Shown piece after piece: positions 10,398-17,876 of a DNA stretch of 33,694 nucleotides (position 1 is its first letter; each line of letters starts with the position of its first letter). The translations under genes and the position numbers were made by a program. The DNA is from Flavobacterium caeni. Its GTDB lineage: Bacteria > Bacteroidota > Bacteroidia > Flavobacteriales > Flavobacteriaceae. The notes beneath the pieces were generated by a model. The model ran no database searches. It was not told the DNA's origin and was given only the letters and a program-made list of their open reading frames with translations. The DNA lies in contig NZ_FMVF01000020.1 of NCBI RefSeq assembly GCF_900101895.1, forward strand, positions 1-33,694, in the 5' to 3' direction.

Positions 10398-11105
10398 TTA
10401 CAATTGCGGCCTGATTCTAAACCTCCTAAAAACCATATCAAGGCTGTTAAAGCATAAAATGTTTCCATCAAGCAAACCCGGTAAACCGAGGATGATTTTC
10501 AAAACCTCATTGGCCTGCAAATTCCCCGCAATCCCGCATGTCGTGTTGATGATTCCCGAAATTGCACAATTTTCGGCAGCCGTTTCAAAATCGACCGCCG
10601 CAAAAATGTCGTTCAATGCAACCTTTTGCCGATGGTGAAAAACCGTAACATAGCCGTGCCAATCACGAACCGCGGCATAAACGAGCGGTTTTTGGTTTTC
10701 CTTACAGTAGCGGTCGATCAACAGCCGCGCGGCAGCGTTGTCGGTGCAATCGCAAACCAGGTCAAAATCACGTGCGATTTCAGCTATGTTTTCGTGAGAA
10801 AGAAATACAGGAAAAGTAACAACGTGGGTGTCTGGATTTTGCAACCGAAGCTTGTCTGCCAGCGTCTCGACTTTCAAATGTCCGATTTCATCCGGCTGAA
10901 ACAAAAACTGTCGCGCCAAATTCGATTCTTCAACCACATCGCCATCCGCTATCCCAATCTTACCAACGCCGGCTGCGTTGAGCGCCACCGCCACCGGTGT
11001 TCCGAGCCCGCCCGCGCCGACGATGAGCACTTTGGCCGACTTCAATTTTTCGCGTCCGGCCAAGCCCATTTCAGGCACGATATTTTGTTGGAAATACCGT
11101 GGCAT
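10398..11105 (-). CDS. ThiF/MoeB/HesA-family E1-like adenylating enzyme
   Basis: A 235-residue E1-like enzyme. The family adenylates the C-terminal Gly of a small beta-grasp protein. The Rossmann motif VLIVGAGGLGTP is at ~27-37, followed by DGDVVEESNLARQ (Asp and Asn/Arg/Gln of the ATP site, ~54-66), Lys78 in GHLKVE, and CTDN with Asp122 (metal/ATP). The MoeB/ThiF zinc-binding CxxC pairs are absent and there is no rhodanese domain. Cys180 and Cys190 (ENCAISGIINTTCGIAGN) are candidates for a catalytic cysteine. The ATG shares one base with the DUF4132 stop (TGATG), so it is translationally coupled to that gene and is third in the GG-protein operon. No thi, moa or moe gene adjoins it, so a plain ThiF or MoeB label would be unsafe. 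Confidence 0.88.
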   Translation of the reverse strand: MPRYFQQNIVPEMGLAGREKLKSAKVLIVGAGGLGTPVAVALNAAGVGKIGIADGDVVEESNLARQFLFQPDEIGHLKVETLADKLRLQNPDTHVVTFPVFLSHENIAEIARDFDLVCDCTDNAAARLLIDRYCKENQKPLVYAAVRDWHGYVTVFHHRQKVALNDIFAAVDFETAAENCAISGIINTTCGIAGNLQANEVLKIILGLPGLLDGNILCFNSLDMVFRRFRIRPQL

Positions 11106-13624
11106 CAGCGCATCTTGAGTTGCGAAATGATGGTAGGGTCGGTGATCTTGTCGTCGTCGGCGAGCAGGAATGCTTTAGACAACACAACCGACAGTCCGTT
11201 GTCGCCTTCAAACGGCAAATAAACGTTTTCGGTCACATCTTTGGTTTTCCGATCCGGGACGATGCACAGGTATTGGTCGTTGGGCTCCATCAAAATATTG
11301 GTGCTGCCGATGTGGATTTTGTACGTCCGTAATTTGCCTTGCACGACCAGAAATTTGTCCCTTATTTCGGCCACTTTACTGATCTTGAGCCGCGGTACCA
11401 GATTCGTCAAGATTTCCTTGCGCATCTTGGCCGTCTCGCTCAAATCGCCAAACGAATACGCCTGCCAGTAATTGCGGTAGGCCGGAACGCCACCCGTGTC
11501 TTGCCAAGCAGGGTCGTTGCCCACGCTGGCCACACCCACAAACAAATCGACATCGCGCATGATTTCAGAAAACGGTTTGACCGGAACGTCGATCAGATCG
11601 ATTGTTTCGCCGCCGTCGAGCCGCGTAAACCGAACCTGGTCGGTGGCCACGTAGTTCCAGATGCCGGTGTCGTTGTAGGCCTCTTCGGCATTGATTTCGT
11701 TGACCCAATATTCGGCCTGCAATCCGTATTCGTTTAAGATAAGCTCGGCCGTACCGTTTTCGCGTCCGTCGTCGAACGCACCCAACAACGAATATTTCCA
11801 GCCGCGTGTCTTGGCGAGCTGGTTGAATTGGTGTTGTTTCAAGACGTGCGCGGCCATGCGGTTGCTGTAGTTTTTGGTGCTGGCTTCGGCATCGGTCAAA
11901 AGATAGACCTCGCGGAACGCCTGTTTGAGCGGCTGCACGATTTGGTGTTCGGTCAAAAAGTCGCGCCAGGTCTTGATGGTATCCACACTGGAAACCACCG
12001 GATGCCACAAGGAAACGCTTGTTTGGGGCGTGGGCTTTACGGCTTGGCCTTTGTTGGTTTGCCATTGGCCATTGTAAAACAACACCGTTTGGGTCGTTCC
12101 GCCATCGGCAAAATCCCAAATCAAATTGTGCGTCAGATAGGACATCAATCCGTGGTTGACATAGTATTTTTCAAAATGTGCCCAAGCCATCCTACGGTCG
12201 GAGCGCAACATACGGTCTACGCGATCGCGCTGGGCGGTTACCGTAACCTCCATTTGCTTGGCCGTATTTTTCAAGTCCTTGAAGTCGTCGTCGTGTTTGT
12301 CCTTGACGAAAGCGGGGACGGTTTTCTGCAACGTACCATCGGGTTTGATCCATTTGGTTTCGGTTTTGCCGATGCCAGAAATCGACACTTCGGCTCGGTA
12401 ATCGTCAAAATGCCACGTCCGTTTGCCATCGACGAGCCCAAAATCAGAAACCGCCAAATCCTCTATTTCATACACCGTCATGCCTTGTTCGGCTGCGGCT
12501 TCCTCCATGTACTTCTCGATGGCCTTGAGCGCGTTGCTGAGTTTGATGCGCAATTTGAGCCGCGACAAATGGCCGATGCCTTCGAGCTTGCCCGATTTGT
12601 AGAGCGCAAACAAACACGCGTTGCCGATTGATACATACGTCGAACCGAACTGCGGGACTTTTGCAAAGCTGCGTTCGGTGAGCGCGGCAATCGTCTGTAA
12701 AATTTCTAGATCATCGACCTGCGATGCCATCCAAACGAGCCCTTTGACCGCATCCTGGTTGATGGCAGAAACCTTTAAAATCACGCCATCGTTGGTAAAC
12801 TCGTCTTTGTTCTGGACGATGAAATCGAACCATCCTTTGACTTTTTCGCCAAACTTTTGCCCGCCGAGTTCGGCAATCATTTTCTTGGCTTCGGACAAAT
12901 ATTTGGCCGATGGTTTGCCGCCGCTGGCTTTTTGGGCCGCCGCAAGAATACGGTACCAAATCTCCTTTTCCTTGTTCGGCAACGCCAGCAGTTGCGGGTT
13001 GGCAAAATGCGAAAGGGCATCGTCGCCGATGAACACCACTGGCTTGATGGCGCCTTTTTCGTTTTGCGTCAAAAAGAGCAGCGCATCGATTTTAGAAACC
13101 AACTTTTCGCCTTCCTTGTCACTGTATTGATAGGAATTGGTATTGGCCTTAAGCCGTTCAAAGGCCGCCTTGGCTTCTGGTGCAAACGGCATCGGGTTTT
13201 GTTCGCGTTGTTTGGCGATATTGACGATGAATGGCGCGATGGGCCAAAAATGATAGGCGACCAAACCGTAGCGCGCGTGTTTGATGAAACTGTTGATGAT
13301 GGCGGCAATGTCGTCGTCGGTGAATACCGTTTTGCTGCGTACCACCGCCTTGATGAGTTCCTCGTGCACGTGGCGTGCCGTATAATCGGTGCGTTGCTGG
13401 TTTTCCTGTTGGTGGCTTTTGACGATCGTCAGGTGCAGTAGTTCGATTTTTTGCCGGTCATCCAGTTGCGTGAATTCGGCATACGACGGCAATTCGCTGA
13501 TTTTGAAATTCCAATAATCCTTGCCGTTGGCTTTGGCTTCGGCCGCCAATTTATCGGGATAGTGTTGTAGCCCGCCAGCGTTGGAATTGCCGAAAAGGCT
13601 TTTAAGATTGTCGAAAATGCCCAT
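11105..13624 (-). CDS. DUF4132 (MolR-like) protein with C-terminal DUF7737
   Basis: An 839-residue, probably cytosolic protein without signal peptide or membrane segments. Residues ~50-380 are largely helical, perhaps HEAT-like. DUF4132 features are HFEKYYVNHGLMSYLTHNLIW at ~483-503 (Phe-x-x-Tyr-Tyr ... Leu-Ile-Trp) and FREVYLLTDAE at ~570-580. The C-terminal ~100 residues, with GKLRTYKIHIGSTNILMEPN (763-782) and SKAFLLADDDKITDPTI, match DUF7737. The family includes E. coli MolR/YehI, whose biochemical function is not established; the WGR domain found in some relatives is absent. It is the middle gene of three: its ATG overlaps the stop of the Gly-Gly protein by one base and its stop overlaps the E1 start by one base. 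It may be a target, ligase-like partner or effector of the E1 module (inference). Confidence 0.85.
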   Translation of the reverse strand: MGIFDNLKSLFGNSNAGGLQHYPDKLAAEAKANGKDYWNFKISELPSYAEFTQLDDRQKIELLHLTIVKSHQQENQQRTDYTARHVHEELIKAVVRSKTVFTDDDIAAIINSFIKHARYGLVAYHFWPIAPFIVNIAKQREQNPMPFAPEAKAAFERLKANTNSYQYSDKEGEKLVSKIDALLFLTQNEKGAIKPVVFIGDDALSHFANPQLLALPNKEKEIWYRILAAAQKASGGKPSAKYLSEAKKMIAELGGQKFGEKVKGWFDFIVQNKDEFTNDGVILKVSAINQDAVKGLVWMASQVDDLEILQTIAALTERSFAKVPQFGSTYVSIGNACLFALYKSGKLEGIGHLSRLKLRIKLSNALKAIEKYMEEAAAEQGMTVYEIEDLAVSDFGLVDGKRTWHFDDYRAEVSISGIGKTETKWIKPDGTLQKTVPAFVKDKHDDDFKDLKNTAKQMEVTVTAQRDRVDRMLRSDRRMAWAHFEKYYVNHGLMSYLTHNLIWDFADGGTTQTVLFYNGQWQTNKGQAVKPTPQTSVSLWHPVVSSVDTIKTWRDFLTEHQIVQPLKQAFREVYLLTDAEASTKNYSNRMAAHVLKQHQFNQLAKTRGWKYSLLGAFDDGRENGTAELILNEYGLQAEYWVNEINAEEAYNDTGIWNYVATDQVRFTRLDGGETIDLIDVPVKPFSEIMRDVDLFVGVASVGNDPAWQDTGGVPAYRNYWQAYSFGDLSETAKMRKEILTNLVPRLKISKVAEIRDKFLVVQGKLRTYKIHIGSTNILMEPNDQYLCIVPDRKTKDVTENVYLPFEGDNGLSVVLSKAFLLADDDKITDPTIISQLKMR

Positions 13625-14013
13625 CAGCCGCCGATTAGTGGGGTCAGTTTGACGAAACTCACCGTGGTCGAACCGGTCAGCAAAACCTGTTGCTCGAGCG
13701 ATTCCGATTGGATGTTGTCGATCAGCACAAAATAACCATTTTTCAAGAATGCCTCGAGCGCGATGTATACTTGCTTTTCGGCATCGATGGTTTTCTTGGG
13801 TTTGAGTTTGTAGCCGTTGATGGTTTTCTCGGCATCGGTAGGTTCGACGAGCCCGTTGAAAAGGCCACCGAGTTTTTGGTTGTAGTGTTCCACTTCCTGG
13901 GTCACGCGGCCCGTGATGATGTCTTTTACTGTAACGGTTTCCGATTGGAACTGCAGCGTGATTTCGTTCAGGATTTTCCCCGCGAACGTTTCGTCTTTTA
14001 TGGTGATGGTCAT
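13624..14013 (-). CDS. Small beta-grasp-like protein ending in Gly-Gly (candidate ubiquitin-like modifier or sulfur carrier)
   Basis: 129 residues from the ATG at 14013; the open frame extends upstream, but MTITIKDETF is the sensible start. Residues 1-22 look like a beta hairpin (MTITIKDE, ILNEITLQF) followed by a helix (TVKDIITGRVTQEVEHYNQ), the order seen in beta-grasp folds. A middle insertion (~47-90) precedes a final strand, TTVSFVKLTPLIGG, that closely resembles MoaD and ThiS tails (a hydrophobic strand, a proline, then Gly-Gly at the very end). The GGC GGC codons run directly into TGATG, which starts the DUF4132 gene. With the E1-like gene in the same operon, C-terminal adenylation is the natural inference. 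It is longer than MoaD or ThiS (~65-85 aa). I recognise no named family. Confidence 0.75.
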   Translation of the reverse strand: MTITIKDETFAGKILNEITLQFQSETVTVKDIITGRVTQEVEHYNQKLGGLFNGLVEPTDAEKTINGYKLKPKKTIDAEKQVYIALEAFLKNGYFVLIDNIQSESLEQQVLLTGSTTVSFVKLTPLIGG

Positions 14014-14077
14014 ATTGCGCGTTTTATGGTGTGAAAATACGACTTTTGGATGAATTTCCGTCGGCAATTTTGGTGTC

Positions 14078-14104
14078 GATGGGGCGTCTTCGACGACGCC
14101 CATC
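14078..14104. other. GC-rich inverted repeat between the barrel-protein gene and the GG-protein operon
   Basis: GATGGGGCGTC (14078-14088) pairs with GACGCCCATC (14095-14104), with one bulged G. No T-run follows on either strand, so it is a poor intrinsic terminator. It overlaps the last bases before the 14117 stop region and lies 65 bases upstream of the operon's first ATG. It could be a leader structure or an attenuator of the downstream minus-strand operon. Confidence 0.35.
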
Positions 14105-14116
14105 AACCACCAACAA

Positions 14117-14965
14117 TTAATGTTTGGGCTCATAAATCAACCGCAGGAAACTACTGAACCGCTCGTTTTCGCGGCTGATCGGAATGCCCGTAACGATCCC
14201 GACGAGTAACTGTTCCGTAACGCCCACGCGCATCTGTGGCCGGATTGTCATGTCGAAATCGCCATCGTATAATTCCTTGTTAAATTCGACGCCGATGAAA
14301 TTGCGCGTTCCCGGAATCATGTAGTGGAAATTCGAGTTGATTTGCCAGGTGGTTTCGACGTGTCCATTGTCGAAATGGTGCGCAAACTGCGGGCCCGTGT
14401 ACAGCAACGTATGGAAGTTGTTGCCCCAGCGTTTGGCCGCGACAAAGAACGGATTGTAGACATTTCCCGTAACCAATTTCGATGGGCCGTAATCGCGGAA
14501 CGTAGGAAGTTCGAATTCGTGGATATAGCCGATGGCCATCGACGTCTTGTATTTTTGCGACACAAAAAAGGAATACTGCGCGGCCATCTTGAGGCTGTTG
14601 AGTGCACTCGCCGGCGCTTTCGCATCGGAATTGGAATAGTACATCGAAAAAGGCAATTCGACCTCGAGCCCCAACCGGTTGATGGGCGCCCATTCGTATT
14701 CGACCAGCGCCGTGTATTCGTCGTATTTGTTCTTATCGGTCAGCCCGAAACCCACGTTCCATTCGCGTTCGCCTTTGCGCGCGCCCAAATCGCGAATCAA
14801 ATCAATGTAGAGCGGTTCGGCGTGCAGGACTTTGTCGGGTTCGACGGTCTCCTGTACTTCATAAACAAACAAACTGTCGCGGATTATTTTATCGTCGGTT
14901 TGCGCAACTATTACGCATGGTGTGATCAGCGCCAAAAGCACGGCGCCATACAATTTTGAAATCAT
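14117..14965 (-). CDS. Putative outer-membrane beta-barrel protein (HAEPLYIDLIRDLGARKGE family)
   Basis: A 282-residue exported protein. MISKLYGAVLLALITPCVIVAQ is a signal peptide. The stretch HAEPLYIDLIRDLGARKGE at ~49-67 is one I associate with a conserved Bacteroidota family of unknown function. The rest alternates like a barrel of about 10-12 strands (YTALVEYEWAPINRLGLEVE, KMAAQYSFFVSQKYKTSMAI, FHTLLYTGPQFAHHF, MTIRPQMRVGVTEQLLVGIV). A transport or sensing role cannot be told from sequence. It lies 70 bases after the small exported-protein gene and may belong to the trmD operon. Confidence 0.65.
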   Translation of the reverse strand: MISKLYGAVLLALITPCVIVAQTDDKIIRDSLFVYEVQETVEPDKVLHAEPLYIDLIRDLGARKGEREWNVGFGLTDKNKYDEYTALVEYEWAPINRLGLEVELPFSMYYSNSDAKAPASALNSLKMAAQYSFFVSQKYKTSMAIGYIHEFELPTFRDYGPSKLVTGNVYNPFFVAAKRWGNNFHTLLYTGPQFAHHFDNGHVETTWQINSNFHYMIPGTRNFIGVEFNKELYDGDFDMTIRPQMRVGVTEQLLVGIVTGIPISRENERFSSFLRLIYEPKH

Positions 14966-15035
14966 AAAGATGGTTTTAAGTTAAAACATGACAAATGGCG
15001 CCGCAAAAGCAGCGTCCGTAAGCGGAATTAAACCA

Positions 15036-15404
15036 TCAGGCTTCGGGTGGCGGGCAGTGGGTTTCGGAAATGTGGGTAATGGTAGGAGGGAAACCCGTCA
15101 TCGGCTCGGCTCGCGCAAATCGATGAATTACGGGCATCGCCACCGCCACAGGCAACAGGTAAAAATCTACCGAAAAAGTTTTTTTGAAAGACGTTTCGTT
15201 GTCGGCATCGGTGTCGTCATACTCGGCAATGGCGTTGTCAAACCCAAGCGCTTTTTCGACCACAAGTTCGACGATGCTTTCCTGCTCATTATAAGTCAGA
15301 TTTTCCTTGGTATTGCAACGCAACGCATCGGGCGCATCCACACTGCAGTTGAGCAGGTAGAACGCAAGGAACAGGCTTGTATAGCGCAACAACAGATCTT
15401 TCAT
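15036..15404 (-). CDS. Small exported protein, possibly a lipoprotein, coupled to trmD
   Basis: 122 residues. The N-terminus MKDLLLRYTSLFLAFYLLNC is a signal sequence; Cys20 could be lipidated, although LLNC is only a fair lipobox. An acidic middle follows (NEQESIVELVVEKALGFDNA, AEYDDTDADNETSFKKT), then a tail ending THCPPPEA. The ATG follows the trmD TAA with no spacer (TAAATG), so translation is probably coupled. Function is unknown. The downstream neighbour encodes an outer-membrane barrel, so an envelope role for the pair is plausible. Confidence 0.62.
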   Translation of the reverse strand: MKDLLLRYTSLFLAFYLLNCSVDAPDALRCNTKENLTYNEQESIVELVVEKALGFDNAIAEYDDTDADNETSFKKTFSVDFYLLPVAVAMPVIHRFARAEPMTGFPPTITHISETHCPPPEA

Positions 15405-16079
15405 TTATTCGAGCAAATCGGGTCTGCGGTTTTTGGTGTGTTCATAAGCCATGTCCTCGCGCCATTTGTCGATCTTGGCCGCGTGGCCAGAGAGCAGCAC
15501 ATCGGGCACTTTCCAACCTTTGTATTCCGCCGGGCGCGTGTAAACGGGCGGTGCGAGCAAATTGTCTTGGAACGAATCGGTCAATGCCGAAGTTTCGTCG
15601 CTCAAAACACCCGGAATCAATCGGATCAGCGCATCGCTCAGAACAATCGCACCCAATTCCCCACCGCTCAAAACATAATCCCCGATCGAAATTTCCTTCG
15701 TAATAAACTGGTCGCGCACGCGTTGGTCGACGCCTTTGTAATGCCCGCAAAGGATGATGATGTTTTCGAACGACGACATGCGGTTGGCCATTTGCTGGTT
15801 CAACGTTTCGCCGTCGGGCGTCATGTAAATCACTTCGTCGTAATCGCGTTCCGATTTGAGTTTGGCGATGCAATCGTCGATGGGCTGGATCATCATCACC
15901 ATGCCCGCACCGCCGCCAAATTGGTAGTCGTCGACACTTTTTTGTTTGTTCAAAGTATAATCGCGCAGGTTGTGGAAATGCACTTCGACAAGCCCTTTGT
16001 CGATGGCGCGTTTCATGATCGAAGCCTCGAACGGGCTACGGAGTAATTCGGGTAGGACGGTGATGATGTCGATTCTCAT
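15405..16079 (-). CDS. trmD: tRNA (guanine37-N1)-methyltransferase TrmD
   Basis: 224 residues, a normal TrmD length. It methylates G37 of tRNAs with S-adenosylmethionine and prevents +1 frameshifting; it is a SPOUT (trefoil-knot) enzyme. Diagnostic parts are [62 protein letters not shown] and SAYTDS-like [19 protein letters not shown], which form the knot and SAM site. ATG 16079 is chosen because the family starts MRID; the open frame above is a tandem-repeat leader. It is not next to rplS, rpsP or rimM here. The next gene starts directly at its stop. Confidence 0.96.
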   Translation of the reverse strand: MRIDIITVLPELLRSPFEASIMKRAIDKGLVEVHFHNLRDYTLNKQKSVDDYQFGGGAGMVMMIQPIDDCIAKLKSERDYDEVIYMTPDGETLNQQMANRMSSFENIIILCGHYKGVDQRVRDQFITKEISIGDYVLSGGELGAIVLSDALIRLIPGVLSDETSALTDSFQDNLLAPPVYTRPAEYKGWKVPDVLLSGHAAKIDKWREDMAYEHTKNRRPDLLE

Positions 16080-16085
16080 TTTTAA

Positions 16086-16176
16086 GTCGAACGTCGAACG
16101 TCGAACGTCGAAAGCAATGTCGAAAGTCGAAAGTCGAAAGTCGAAAGACGAAGGACGAAGGACGAAGACGAAAAAC
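16086..16176. repeat. Period-7 tandem repeat (GTCGAAC / GTCGAAA / GACGAAG) in the trmD leader
   Basis: About 12 units: three GTCGAAC, then GTCGAAA units with a five-base interruption (GCAAT), then GACGAAG variants. It ends six bases before the trmD ATG on the minus strand, so it forms the proximal leader. Related units occur at 23112-23140. The remainder of the 356-bp gene-free stretch 16080-16435 holds repeat copy 2 and the PPIase promoter region. Confidence 0.9.
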
Positions 16177-16272
16177 AAAGGACAGACGATATTCAAAATA
16201 TTAAGAGGCAAAGTTACGAAGTTCGCATCCAATCGAATCAACAAATTAACGAATTGCCACATTAACTTTTTC

Positions 16273-16354
16273 AGGAGCTAATCCGGCTATCCGCTGCAAT
16301 CTTTTGCATTCGTTCCTCAAGCAAAAGGATTTCCGCTGCTATCCGGGCTAGGGC
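16273..16354 (+). repeat. Hairpin repeat family, copy 2
   Basis: AGGAGCTAATCCGGCTATCC, then CGCTGCAATCTTTTGC, a 13-base loop, GCAAAAGGAT and CCGCTGCTATCCGGGCTAGG. The stem is CTTTTGC/GCAAAAG where copy 1 has CTTTTGT/ACAAAAG, so the pairing is kept by paired changes. It lies between the divergent trmD and PPIase genes. Confidence 0.85.
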
Positions 16355-16403
16355 ATGGTCATAAATTCGCGCCAAATCGTTAAATCGCCGTCAAAAAAAA
16401 TCG

Positions 16404-16411
16404 TAATTTTG
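16404..16411 (+). promoter_or_regulatory. -7 promoter element upstream of the cyclophilin-FKBP gene
   Basis: TAATTTTG matches TAnnTTTG and lies 24 bases before the ATG at 16436. No good -33 TTTG is present at 19-20 bases upstream. Confidence 0.4.
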
Positions 16412-16435
16412 ACGCTCAAATTTAAAATCAACAAC

Positions 16436-17368
16436 ATGGAAAACGGAATATACGCCAAATTCAACACCACAAAAGGTACAATTTTGGTCAAACTCACCCA
16501 CGATTTAACACCGGGAACGGTCGGTAACTTTGTCGCCCTGGCCGAAGGAAACCTCGAAAACAACGCCAAGCCGCAAGGCACGCCGTATTACAACGGGCTC
16601 AAATTTCACCGTGTGATTCCTGATTTCATGATCCAGGGCGGCGACCCGAACGGGACAGGATCGGGCGGTCCGGGTTACCAGTTCGACGATGAATTCCATC
16701 CCGATTTGCGCCACGACACGCCGGGTGTGTTGTCGATGGCCAATGCAGGTCCGGGTAGCAACGGTTCGCAATTTTTCATCACGCACGTCGCAACGCCTTG
16801 GCTCGATGACAAGCACACCGTATTCGGCAACGTGGTCGAAGGCCAGGACGTGGTCGATGCCGTTGCACAAGGCGACACCATGGATTCGGTCGAAATCATC
16901 CGCGTAGGCGAAGACGCGCAAAAATGGAATGCCGTCGAAGCGTTCCGTACGTTCGAAGGTTCACGCGCCAAACGCGAGGCTGCCGAGCGCGAAGCCGCCG
17001 AAAAGAAAATGGAGCAGCTTGCCGCCGGGTTCGAAAAGACAAATTCTGGATTGCGTTACCAATTCATCAACAAAGGCAACGGCAAGAAAGCCGAAAACGG
17101 CAAAACCGTATCGGTGCATTATTCGGGGCAGCTCGAGAACGGCAAGATCTTCGACAATTCGTATTCGCGCAAAAAACCAATCGAGTTTCCGCTCGGGCAA
17201 GGCCATGTGATCGAAGGCTGGGACGAAGGCATCGCGCTTTTGCAGGTAGGCGATAAGGCGCGTTTCGTGATCCCGTCGCACCTGGGCTATGGTGCGCGCG
17301 GTGCAGGTGGCGTGATTCCGCCCAACGCAACGCTCATTTTTGACGTCGAATTGATGGACGTCAAGTAA
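16436..17368 (+). CDS. Cyclophilin-FKBP fusion peptidyl-prolyl isomerase (dual-family immunophilin)
   Basis: 310 residues with two unrelated prolyl isomerase folds in one chain. The cyclophilin domain is at about 1-165: [20 protein letters not shown] (catalytic Arg), [10 protein letters not shown] and [15 protein letters not shown] charged, probably coiled-coil linker follows at about 175-205 ([19 protein letters not shown]). The FKBP domain is at about 210-310: [59 protein letters not shown]. Such cyclophilin-FKBP fusions have been reported in Flavobacterium johnsoniae. There is no signal peptide, so it should act on cytosolic folding clients. ATG 16436 fits the cyclophilin start; upstream in-frame residues are leader. 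Confidence 0.94.
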   Translation: MENGIYAKFNTTKGTILVKLTHDLTPGTVGNFVALAEGNLENNAKPQGTPYYNGLKFHRVIPDFMIQGGDPNGTGSGGPGYQFDDEFHPDLRHDTPGVLSMANAGPGSNGSQFFITHVATPWLDDKHTVFGNVVEGQDVVDAVAQGDTMDSVEIIRVGEDAQKWNAVEAFRTFEGSRAKREAAEREAAEKKMEQLAAGFEKTNSGLRYQFINKGNGKKAENGKTVSVHYSGQLENGKIFDNSYSRKKPIEFPLGQGHVIEGWDEGIALLQVGDKARFVIPSHLGYGARGAGGVIPPNATLIFDVELMDVK

Positions 17369-17389
17369 TAAGTTCAAGCCAAATAAATC

Positions 17390-17420
17390 AAATCTCGGTA
17401 AAAGTTATCGGGATTTTTTT
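17390..17420 (+). terminator. Rho-independent terminator after the cyclophilin-FKBP gene
   Basis: AAATCTCG (17390-17397) pairs with CGGGATTT (17409-17416) with one G-T pair and an 11-base loop. The strand continues in T residues. Confidence 0.7.
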
Positions 17421-17466
17421 ATTTTTACCCTAAGCCATGAGGCAAAACCGACAATTAGCAACAACC

Positions 17467-17811
17467 ATGAAATTAAGATTACTTACCGCCGCCGTGTTCG
17501 CGGCATTGATTTTCTCGTGCGGGCCAAGAATTGCCGTCAAGGCCAAAGATCCGGTGCAAGTTCCGCCACGGATGGATTCGCCAGATGCTACAACATCCAA
17601 TGCTACACCTGCCGCACCAGTCGCGGTCGATTTGGTTGCGGCCAAAGTACTCTACGAAAACAAATGCGCGCAATGCCATCCGCTGTTCAAGCCAAGCGAT
17701 TTTAGCGCGCAACAATGGGTACCCATCTTGAAGTCCATGCAAATCAAGGCCAAGATAGACGACCAGCAGCGCGAGGAAATTTACGCCTACATCCTTGCGG
17801 ATATGCAATAA
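17467..17811 (+). CDS. Mono-heme c-type cytochrome lipoprotein
   Basis: 114 residues from ATG 17467 (MKLRLLTAAVFAALIFSCG), a lipoprotein signal peptide with lipidated Cys at residue 18. A Pro/Ala-rich spacer (VPPRMDSPDATTSNATPAAP) links it to a small cytochrome c domain with one heme site, CAQCH, in YENKCAQCHPLFKPSDF; a Met in LKSMQIKAKI may be the sixth ligand. It would carry electrons at the periplasmic side of a membrane. No oxidase or ccm gene is nearby, so the partner is unknown. An in-frame ATG at 17437 would put ten residues before the signal peptide and is rejected. Confidence 0.85.
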   Translation: MKLRLLTAAVFAALIFSCGPRIAVKAKDPVQVPPRMDSPDATTSNATPAAPVAVDLVAAKVLYENKCAQCHPLFKPSDFSAQQWVPILKSMQIKAKIDDQQREEIYAYILADMQ

Positions 17812-17829
17812 CGAAATTTTGGATAAATA

Positions 17830-17859
17830 AAAAAGCACTCGTGAAGGAGTGCTTTTTTT
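17830..17859. terminator. Bidirectional terminator between the cytochrome gene and glgC
   Basis: AAAAAGCACTC (17830-17840) pairs perfectly with GAGTGCTTTTT (17847-17857), 6-base loop. A-run and T-run flank it, so it can stop both convergent transcripts. Confidence 0.88.
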
Positions 17860-17876
17860 ATGGGCTGAAAGTGCTG

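Noticed and set aside
10398..11105. Straight annotation as thiF or moeB
   Set aside because: No zinc CxxC pairs, no rhodanese domain and no thiamine or molybdopterin genes around; the operon partner is a distinct GG protein with a DUF4132 gene.
16086..16176. CRISPR-like array
   Set aside because: Units are 7 bases, back to back, without spacers; it is a simple tandem repeat and no cas gene is present.
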